From assembly GCF_009727155.1 (NCBI RefSeq), contig NZ_WNWM01000002.1, forward strand, positions 3,472,001 to 3,536,000: 64,000 bases of DNA, written 5' to 3'. Below the pieces are notes generated by a model. It saw nothing but the letters and a program-made list of their open reading frames with translations. It was not told the DNA's origin and searched no databases. The stretch is from Pseudoduganella dura. GTDB taxonomy: Bacteria > Pseudomonadota > Gammaproteobacteria > Burkholderiales > Burkholderiaceae_D. A program made the position numbers and the translations under genes. Shown here in pieces: positions 57,128-64,000 of the stretch (its first letter is position 1; each line of letters begins with the position of its first letter).

Positions 57128-58603
57128 ATGCCTGAAACCGTCCTGTCCAACTTCATCGCCGGCCAGTGGCAAGCCGGCAGCGGCGCCGAACTGGTGACCA
57201 TCGACCCGGCCACGGGCAACGAGACGTGGCGCAGCAATGCCGCCGCGCCGGCCGATGTCGCCGCGGCCTGCGGCGCCGCCCGCGCAGCGTTCGAGCCGTG
57301 GGCCGGGCTGGCGCTGGACGAGCGCATCGCCATCGTCGCGAAATTCCGCGACCTGCTGAAGGAAAACAACGAGGCGCTGGCCGAGCTGATCGCGCAGGAA
57401 GTGGGCAAGCCGATGTGGGAAGCCCGCACCGAAGTGACGACGATGGCGAACAAGGTCGATATCTCGGTGCAGTCGTACAACGCCCGCACAGGGGAAGTGC
57501 GCAGCAAGGTGGCGGACGGCGCAGCCGTGCTGCGCCACCGTCCGCACGGCGTGTTCGCCGTGTTCGGGCCGTATAACTTTCCCGGCCACCTGCCGAACGG
57601 GCATATCGTACCGGCGCTGATCGCCGGGAACACGGTGGTGTTCAAGCCCAGCGAATACGCGCCGCGCACCGCGGTGAAGACCGTGCAGCTGTGGGAGCAG
57701 GCCGGCGTGCCGGCCGGCGTGATCAACCTGGTCAACGGCGGCCGCGACACCGGCGTGGCGCTCGGGCAGAATCCAGACATCGACGGCGTGCTGTTCACCG
57801 GCAGCAGCCAGACCGGCGCCGCGTTGCACCGCCAGTTCGCCGGGCAGCCGGGCAAGCTGCTGGCACTGGAAATGGGCGGCAACAACCCGCTCGTGGTGTG
57901 GGATGTGCGGGATATCGACGCCGCAGTGTTCATGGCGATCCAGTCGGCATTCATCTCGGCCGGCCAGCGCTGCACCTGCGCGCGCCGCCTGGTCGTGCAG
58001 AAGGGCGACAAGGGCGACGCGTTCATCCGCCGCCTGGTGGAGGTGGCGGCGAAGATCCAGGTGGGCGCATCGCATGCCGAACCGCAGCCGTTCATGGGCC
58101 CCGTGGTCTCCGCCGCCGTCGCCGAAAAGCTCGTGCAGGCGCAGCGCGACATGGTGGCGAAAGGCGGCAGGCTGCTGCTTGAAATGAAGCAGCTGCAGCC
58201 CGGCACCGGCTTTGTCTCGGCCGGCATCGTCGACGTGACCGATGCGCAAGGCATTCCGGACGAGGAATGGTTCGGCCCCCTGCTGCAGGTGGTTCGCACC
58301 GACGATTTCGACGCGGCGCTGCGCATCGCCAACGATACGGCGTTCGGCCTGGCCGCCGGCCTGCTATCGAACGAGGCAGGCCTGTGGCAGAAATTCCAGC
58401 TGCGCGCCCGTGCCGGCATCGTCAACTGGAACCGCCCGACCACGGGCGCCGCCAGCACGGCGCCGTTCGGCGGCGTCGGCCAGTCCGGCAATCACCGGCC
58501 GAGCGCGTATTACGCCGCCGATTATTGCGCCTACCCCGTTGCGTCGATCGAGAACGATGCACTGGAAATGCCGGCGAAAATGTCGCCCGGCCTGACGTTC
58601 TGA
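57128..58603 (+). CDS. astD: Succinylglutamate-semialdehyde dehydrogenase
   Basis: An NAD-dependent aldehyde dehydrogenase, 491 residues, that oxidises N-succinylglutamate semialdehyde to succinylglutamate. Catalytic Glu248 (LALEMGGNN) and Cys282 (AGQRCTCAR) are spaced by 34, as in the superfamily. [18 protein letters not shown] is characteristic of AstD. The start at MPETVLSNF was chosen over one nine codons upstream, with AAGGA as ribosome site. A 51-nt gap separates it from aruG. Confidence 0.93.
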   Translation: MPETVLSNFIAGQWQAGSGAELVTIDPATGNETWRSNAAAPADVAAACGAARAAFEPWAGLALDERIAIVAKFRDLLKENNEALAELIAQEVGKPMWEARTEVTTMANKVDISVQSYNARTGEVRSKVADGAAVLRHRPHGVFAVFGPYNFPGHLPNGHIVPALIAGNTVVFKPSEYAPRTAVKTVQLWEQAGVPAGVINLVNGGRDTGVALGQNPDIDGVLFTGSSQTGAALHRQFAGQPGKLLALEMGGNNPLVVWDVRDIDAAVFMAIQSAFISAGQRCTCARRLVVQKGDKGDAFIRRLVEVAAKIQVGASHAEPQPFMGPVVSAAVAEKLVQAQRDMVAKGGRLLLEMKQLQPGTGFVSAGIVDVTDAQGIPDEEWFGPLLQVVRTDDFDAALRIANDTAFGLAAGLLSNEAGLWQKFQLRARAGIVNWNRPTTGAASTAPFGGVGQSGNHRPSAYYAADYCAYPVASIENDALEMPAKMSPGLTF

Positions 58604-58613
58604 GGCAAGCAAC

Positions 58614-59954
58614 ATGACCACGCGTGAATTCAACTTCGACGGCCTGGTGGGCCCGTCGCACAACTATGCCGGCCTGTCCTTCGGGAACGTGGCCTCGTTC
58701 AACAACGTCAAGAGCGCGTCGAATCCAAGGCAGGCGGCGCTGCAGGGCCTGGCCAAGATGCGCGCGCTGGCCGAGCGCGGGTTTGCGCAGGGCGTGCTGC
58801 CGCCGCAGGCGCGACCCAACTTCCGCCTGCTGCGCAGCCTGGGCTTCACGGGCAGCGACGCCGACGTGCTGGCGCGGGCTTGCAAGGAGTCGCCGGTGAT
58901 CCTGGCCAGCGCGTACTCGGCATCGTCGATGTGGACCGCCAACGCCGCCACGGTCAGCCCGTCGCGCGACACGCTGGACGGCCGGGTGCACTTCACGCCG
59001 GCCAACCTGAACAACAAGCTGCACCGCTCGCACGAACACGTGCAGTCGGGCCGCGCGTTGCGTGCGATCTTCCGCGACGAGCGCCATTTCGCCGTGCACG
59101 ACGCGTTGCCGGCCACGCCGGCGTTCGGCGACGAGGGCGCCGCCAACCACACGCGCCTGGCGCGCGAGCACGGTGCCGATGCCGTCGAGCTGTTCGTGTA
59201 TGGCCGCGTGGAATTCGACCCGGCCGCGCCGGCGCCGAAACGCTACCCGGCGCGCCAGACGCTGGAAGCTTCCGAAGCCATCGCCCGGCTGCATGGGCTG
59301 CAGGAAGCCCGTACCGTGTTCGTCCAGCAGAACCCGGAGGTGATCGACCAGGGCGTGTTCCACAACGACGTGATCGCGGTCGGCAATGCCGACGTGCTGT
59401 TCTACCACGAACTGGCGTTCGCGGACGAGCAGGGTGCGTTGTTCAGCATCCGCCAGGCGCTCGATGGCGTCGGGGCGGAGCTGCGCCCGATCCGGGTCGA
59501 TGCCGGGCAGGTATCGCTGGCCGATGCGGTGCAGAGCTACCTGTTCAACAGCCAGCTGCTGACCAAGGCCGACGGGAAGATGGCCCTGGTGATCCCGCGC
59601 GAATGCGAGGAAAACGCCGCCGTGGCGGCATACCTGCAAGGCCTGGTCGCCGGCGGCGGCCCGGTGGACGAACTGATCCATTTCGACCTGCGCCAGAGCA
59701 TGCGCAACGGCGGCGGGCCCGCCTGCCTGCGGCTGCGCGTCGCGTTGACGGACGAGGAGGCGGCCGCCATGCACGGCGGCGTGGTCATGACCGACGAGCT
59801 GTATCGCACGCTGGTGGCCTGGGTGGAAAAGCACTACCGCGACCGGCTGGCGCCGCAGGACCTGGCCGACCCCGCGCTGGCCATCGAGATCGCCGCCGCA
59901 CTGGAGGAACTGGAGCGCCTGCTCGGGCTGCCGGGGTTGTATGATCTGGCTTGA
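58614..59954 (+). CDS. astB: N-succinylarginine dihydrolase
   Basis: Hydrolyses succinylarginine to succinylornithine, CO2 and two ammonia. The 446-residue enzyme has the amidinotransferase-like fold. It begins [18 protein letters not shown]. The nucleophile is Cys371 in [14 protein letters not shown], with a catalytic His expected in the [10 protein letters not shown] segment. 10 bp separate it from astD. The fifth pathway gene, astE, is not in this window. Confidence 0.94.
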   Translation: MTTREFNFDGLVGPSHNYAGLSFGNVASFNNVKSASNPRQAALQGLAKMRALAERGFAQGVLPPQARPNFRLLRSLGFTGSDADVLARACKESPVILASAYSASSMWTANAATVSPSRDTLDGRVHFTPANLNNKLHRSHEHVQSGRALRAIFRDERHFAVHDALPATPAFGDEGAANHTRLAREHGADAVELFVYGRVEFDPAAPAPKRYPARQTLEASEAIARLHGLQEARTVFVQQNPEVIDQGVFHNDVIAVGNADVLFYHELAFADEQGALFSIRQALDGVGAELRPIRVDAGQVSLADAVQSYLFNSQLLTKADGKMALVIPRECEENAAVAAYLQGLVAGGGPVDELIHFDLRQSMRNGGGPACLRLRVALTDEEAAAMHGGVVMTDELYRTLVAWVEKHYRDRLAPQDLADPALAIEIAAALEELERLLGLPGLYDLA

Positions 59955-60100
59955 CGTCTGACCGACATTTGCCGCCGTCAGGCCATTTGGCAGATTGAAG
60001 TATCGGTGGGGCTGAGCGATCCTCGGCCCCATTGCACATGCGCCCGTCACAAGCAGGCGCGCAGTACCCATCACGCATACTGGAAAAACTGGAGAAGCAG

Positions 60101-63100
60101 ATGACAAAGATGCCGCAGCAACTGCGTAACGAAACGCTGAAGTTCGCCCTCGAACTCGCCAACGTGGCGAACACCCCGGTGGGGGCGCTGATCGCGCTCT
60201 GGCTGAAATCCCTGGATGACGAAGACCTTGCCGACACGCTGCCCGAGAGCCTTGCGCCCGTGCTGGTCGACGGCTTCGCCCAGGCGGCCCACCGCACGGG
60301 CCCGGGGGCGCAGATCGCCACCCTGCGTTACGCGGATGGCCGCGGCGGCAATGCCACCGCACTGCTGGTGCTGAACGACGACATGCCCTACCTGGTCGAT
60401 TCGATCGTGATGGTGCTGCGCCGCCAGAAGGTGCAGGTGGCCGGCGTGCTCAATGCCGTGCTGCCGGTCACGCGCGATGCCGCGGGCAATGTCGCCGCGG
60501 TCGGCGAACCGGGTGCGAAACTGGAATCCTACGTGCTTTGCCTGCTGACCGAGGAGCCGGAAGAAGCCGCGCTGCGCGAGCTGGCCGCCGGCATTGAAAT
60601 GGTGGCGCGCGACGCGGCCGTCGTGAAACGCGACCTGCAGACGATGAAGGACCGCTTCAGCACCGTCGCCGGTTCCGTGCAGGGGCAGGGCGAGGAAGGG
60701 GCCGAGGCGGCCGCCTTCCTGCAGTGGGCGCGCGACGAGGGCTTCGAAGTGCACGGCTATGCGTACTACCACGTGAAACCGGGCACGCACGAGCTGGAAC
60801 GCGACCTGCCGAGCCGTATCGGCGTGCTGCAGGACACCGCGCACCCCGTGTACGGCACGTGCCTGGCAAATATCCCCGGCGACCTCGATACCCTGAACCG
60901 CCGCGGCCACATCCTGTCCATCGTGAAGGCCGACGTGAGCGGGACGCTGCACCGCGACCAGCAGCTGGACTTCATCGGCGTGCGCGCCGCTGACGCGGGC
61001 GGCAACGTGCTGGGCGAGCACTGCTTCATCGGCCTGTTCACCCGCGCCGCGATGCTCACGCCGCTGGCGCGCCTGCCGTTCGCGCGCGGCCGCATCGCCC
61101 AGGTGCTGAAGATCGCCAACCTGCGCCAGGAAGGCTTCCGTGCCGAGAAATTCATCGAGATCCTGGAATCGCTGCCGCGCACCGAAGCGCTGGAAGCGGA
61201 GCCGGAATGGCTCGCGGAAGTGTGCAGCGCGGTCGTATCCCTTTACAAGCAGCCGCGCACGAAGGTGTTCGCGCGACGCGATGTGTATGCGCGGCACCTG
61301 AACGTGCTGGTCTACCTGCCGCGCGAGCGCTACAGCGCCAGCGTGGCGCAGGCTCTGTCCCGCGCGCTGCAGGAAAGCTCGGGCGCCACCCATGTCAGTT
61401 CGCATACGCTGGTGGCCGATGGCCCGCTGGCCCGCCTGTACCTGATCGCGCATGCGGCGCGCTACCCGCTCGACCTGGAAAACGATGTGCAGCATCCGCT
61501 GCTGTCGATCCTCGACGGGTGGCACGAAGGCTTCTCCGAGCTGGCCGACGCTGTGCCGGACGAGCACCTGCGCAACGACCTGCGCCGCCTGTGCGCCACG
61601 CTGCCGGTCGACTACGTGGCGGCCACGTCGCCCGCCGTGGCGTTCCACGACCTGGAAAAAATCCTGCGCAACGGCGTGTCGGACCGTGCCGCGGTGCGCA
61701 TCGAGCTCGCATCGGCGCACAATCCCGCCACCATCCGCATCTACACCCTGGACAAGACGCCCACGCTGTCGTCGATCCTGCCCGCGCTGCACAACGCCGG
61801 CGTGCTGATCGACCGCGAACGCGCGCACACGATCCGCACCAGCGACAACCAGCGCCACTACGTGACGAGCCTGGCGGTGGATGCCACCTCGGCCGAGAAG
61901 CTGGCGCGGCCCGGCGTGGCCCAGGTGGCGGAAGACCTGTTCGCCGCGCTGTTCAACGACGACATCGAGGACGGCCGCCTGAACGGCCTGGTGGTCGAAG
62001 GCGGCCTCAATCCACGGCAGGTGCAGCTGGTGCGTGCCTACATGAGCTACTGGCGCCAGACCGGCACCCAGTTCTCGGTGCGCTACATCGCCGAAAGCCT
62101 GCGCCGCCAGCCGGACCTGGTGAAGGAGATCGTCGACGCGTTCGAGCAGCGCTTCGACCCGGCGCGGAGCGAACAGGAGCGCGAGGCGGCGCGTGAAAAA
62201 CTGGTGGCGCTCAAAGCCCGCGTGCCGCAGGTGAACCACGCCGACCTGGAAGTGATCCTGGCTGCGCTGCTCGACCTGATCCTGGCCACCGTGCGCACCA
62301 ATTACTTCCAGCCGAGCCCCGATTTGCACAATCCGGGCGTACTGGACGCGCGGGACAAGGTCATCTTCAAGTTCGATACCGGCAAGCTCGCCTTCCTGCC
62401 GGAGCCGAAGCCGTACCGCGAAATCTATGTGTTCTCGCGCCGCTTCGAGGGCGTGCACCTGCGCGGCGGCCCGGTCGCCCGCGGCGGCCTGCGCTGGTCC
62501 GACCGCATGGAGGACTACCGCACCGAGGTGCTTGGCCTGGTGAAGGCGCAGATGGTCAAGAACGCCGTCATCGTGCCGGCCGGCGCCAAGGGCGGCTTCG
62601 TATGCAAGCAGATGCCGGCCGGCGCGCCGCGCGACGTGATCGCGGCCGAAGGCGAAGCCGTGTACCGCATGTTCATCGCCAGCCTGCTGGAAGTGACGGA
62701 CAACCGCGTGCTGGGCAAGATCGTGCCGCCGGCCGATACCGTGCGCTACGACGACGACGACCCGTACCTGGTGGTGGCGGCCGACAAGGGCACCGCCTCG
62801 TTCTCCGACATCGCCAACGGCATCGCCGTGCAGCGCGGCTTCTGGCTGGGCGACGCGTTCGCCTCCGGCGGCTCGAACGGCTACGACCACAAGAAGCTGG
62901 GGATCACCGCGAAGGGCGCGTTCGAAGCGGTAAAACGCCACTTCTATGAAATGGGCCACGACATGGCCACCACGCCGTTTACCGTGGCCGGCGTGGGCGA
63001 CATGTCGGGCGACGTGTTCGGCAACGGCATGCTCCTGTCGGACAAGATCCGGCTGCTGGCCGCGTTCGACCACCGCCACATCTTCCTCGACCCGAGCCCG

Positions 63101-64000
63101 GATACCGACCGCTCGTTCGCCGAACGCCAGCGGCTGTTCGCATTGCCCCGTTCCTCCTGGGAGGATTACGACAAGAGCCTGATCTCGGAAGGCGGCGGCG
63201 TGTATCCGCGCAATGCGCGCACGATCGAACTGTCGCCGCAGATCCGCGCGGCGCTGGACATCGCCGAAACATCGCTGAGCCCCGACGAGCTGATGCACCG
63301 CATCCTGCTGGCGCCGGTGGACCTGTTCTACAACGGCGGCATCGGCACGTACATCAAGGCTTCCACCGAAACGAACGCCCAGGTGAAGGACCGTGCCAAC
63401 GACCATATCCGCGTCAATGGCGGCGAACTGCGCTGCAAGGTGGTCGGCGAAGGCGGCAACCTGGGCGCCACCCAGGCCGGCCGCATCGAGTTCGCGCTGG
63501 CGGGCGGTCGCATCTTCACCGACGCGATCGACAACTCGGCCGGCGTGGACTGCTCGGACCATGAAGTGAATGCGAAGATCTGGCTGGACGTGGAAGTGAA
63601 CGCCGGCCTGCTGACGGAAGAGCAGCGCAACCGCACGCTGAACGACATGACGGACGATATCGTGCGCCTCGTCCTGCGCGACAACACGCAGCAGACACGC
63701 CTGCTGGTGCGCGAGCTGCAGGCGCAGTCGGACGTCGCCGTGCAGAAGGGGTACGCGGCGCTGATCGCCAGCCTGGAAGAAGAAGGCGCGCTGTCGCGCG
63801 AGCTGGAGATGCTGCCTTCGGTGGCCGAACTGGCACGGCGCAAGGGCGATAACCGCGGCCTGACCACGCCGGAACTGGCGGTGGTCATCGCCAACGTGAA
63901 GAACCGCTACAAGCGCATTCTCGGCGCGCTGCCCCTGATCGAGGAAAGCTGGGCCGAATCCGTGCTGCGGCCATACTTCCCCGACCTGCTGGTCGTCACG
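60101..64000 (+). CDS. gdhB: NAD-specific glutamate dehydrogenase, large type (cut by window end)
   Basis: The first 1300 codons of a 180-kDa-class NAD-glutamate dehydrogenase (about 1600 residues in other bacteria), which deaminates glutamate to 2-oxoglutarate and ammonia. N-terminal ACT-like regulatory domains (with DDMPYLVDSIVMVLRR) come first. The catalytic core follows: GGPVARGGLRWSDRMEDYRTEVLGLVKAQ, the Lys in GAKGGF, and the dinucleotide-fold VAGVGDMSGDVFGNGML. A GGAGAAG site precedes the ATG. The family is activated by arginine in Pseudomonas; placement after the ast genes makes sense because the pathway ends in glutamate. The 146-nt gap before it may hold its own promoter. Confidence 0.94.
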   Translation, partial: MTKMPQQLRNETLKFALELANVANTPVGALIALWLKSLDDEDLADTLPESLAPVLVDGFAQAAHRTGPGAQIATLRYADGRGGNATALLVLNDDMPYLVDSIVMVLRRQKVQVAGVLNAVLPVTRDAAGNVAAVGEPGAKLESYVLCLLTEEPEEAALRELAAGIEMVARDAAVVKRDLQTMKDRFSTVAGSVQGQGEEGAEAAAFLQWARDEGFEVHGYAYYHVKPGTHELERDLPSRIGVLQDTAHPVYGTCLANIPGDLDTLNRRGHILSIVKADVSGTLHRDQQLDFIGVRAADAGGNVLGEHCFIGLFTRAAMLTPLARLPFARGRIAQVLKIANLRQEGFRAEKFIEILESLPRTEALEAEPEWLAEVCSAVVSLYKQPRTKVFARRDVYARHLNVLVYLPRERYSASVAQALSRALQESSGATHVSSHTLVADGPLARLYLIAHAARYPLDLENDVQHPLLSILDGWHEGFSELADAVPDEHLRNDLRRLCATLPVDYVAATSPAVAFHDLEKILRNGVSDRAAVRIELASAHNPATIRIYTLDKTPTLSSILPALHNAGVLIDRERAHTIRTSDNQRHYVTSLAVDATSAEKLARPGVAQVAEDLFAALFNDDIEDGRLNGLVVEGGLNPRQVQLVRAYMSYWRQTGTQFSVRYIAESLRRQPDLVKEIVDAFEQRFDPARSEQEREAAREKLVALKARVPQVNHADLEVILAALLDLILATVRTNYFQPSPDLHNPGVLDARDKVIFKFDTGKLAFLPEPKPYREIYVFSRRFEGVHLRGGPVARGGLRWSDRMEDYRTEVLGLVKAQMVKNAVIVPAGAKGGFVCKQMPAGAPRDVIAAEGEAVYRMFIASLLEVTDNRVLGKIVPPADTVRYDDDDPYLVVAADKGTASFSDIANGIAVQRGFWLGDAFASGGSNGYDHKKLGITAKGAFEAVKRHFYEMGHDMATTPFTVAGVGDMSGDVFGNGMLLSDKIRLLAAFDHRHIFLDPSPDTDRSFAERQRLFALPRSSWEDYDKSLISEGGGVYPRNARTIELSPQIRAALDIAETSLSPDELMHRILLAPVDLFYNGGIGTYIKASTETNAQVKDRANDHIRVNGGELRCKVVGEGGNLGATQAGRIEFALAGGRIFTDAIDNSAGVDCSDHEVNAKIWLDVEVNAGLLTEEQRNRTLNDMTDDIVRLVLRDNTQQTRLLVRELQAQSDVAVQKGYAALIASLEEEGALSRELEMLPSVAELARRKGDNRGLTTPELAVVIANVKNRYKRILGALPLIEESWAESVLRPYFPDLLVVT

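Noticed and set aside
60071..63562. A 1163-codon open frame on the minus strand
   Set aside because: It is antisense to NAD-glutamate dehydrogenase, whose protein has clear domains; the antisense product is low-complexity and unlike any family.

Overview
The window is about 64 kb of GC-rich chromosome. It opens inside an rRNA operon (3' part of 23S, then 5S) and then carries about 50 protein genes packed as in a free-living betaproteobacterium. The queA-tgt-yajC-secD-secF block, the PEP-CTERM-type protein with a sigma54 promoter, the paired acyl-CoA ligases and the succinyltransferase arginine pathway followed by a giant NAD-glutamate dehydrogenase together suggest a Massilia-like member of the Oxalobacteraceae. 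That placement is inference from gene content, not a database result. No tRNA, CRISPR array, prophage or plasmid functions were seen.

Layout: 1-2000 holds the rRNA operon end, a degraded second 5S copy and a palindromic repeat. 2.0-15.9 kb is mostly housekeeping and metabolic: a PagL-like lipid A deacylase, a beta-hydroxyacid dehydrogenase, an M20 amidohydrolase, a molybdopterin oxidoreductase, a lipoprotein aminopeptidase, two tandem long-chain acyl-CoA ligases, a PhoD phosphatase, a hotdog thioesterase and an Atm1-type ABC exporter. 16.0-17.3 kb is a two-gene cassette with a -24/-12 promoter and a PEP-CTERM-type secreted protein. 17.4-22.1 kb is glutamate/aspartate uptake (a symporter and a divergent gltLIJK ABC operon). 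22.1-34.8 kb carries pyrC, recG, queA, tgt and the Sec accessory genes, plus an MFS carrier with an overlooked 42-residue membrane protein.

34.9-41.9 kb is an iron module on the minus strand: a FepA/PfeA-like TonB receptor, three inner-membrane helpers (DUF3649, PepSY, DUF3325) and an OmpR-type two-component system, with Fur-like boxes in front of the receptor and of the response regulator. 41.9-47.9 kb looks like a self-contained sugar-acid module: a GPH symporter, a GH94 phosphorylase, a gluconokinase and a LacI repressor. The two facing promoters carry an identical 14-bp operator at the same place next to +1. Phosphorylase plus gluconokinase points to cellobionate as substrate (glucose-1-phosphate plus gluconate). 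The symporter leader has a short ORF and two terminator-like hairpins, the first with a competing partner, which suggests attenuation.

48.0-51.0 kb has a candidate small RNA, an esterase, a frameshifted HDOD gene, a small acidic protein and a MarR regulator. 51.1-64.0 kb is arginine catabolism: a Pseudomonas-type ArgR (AraC family), then astC, two astA paralogues (aruF/aruG type), astD, astB and the start of an NAD-dependent glutamate dehydrogenase that runs off the window. A complete IS4-family element has landed between argR and astC inside a palindromic repeat and left an 11-bp target duplication. With the glutamate transporters, the window is rich in glutamate and arginine nitrogen handling.
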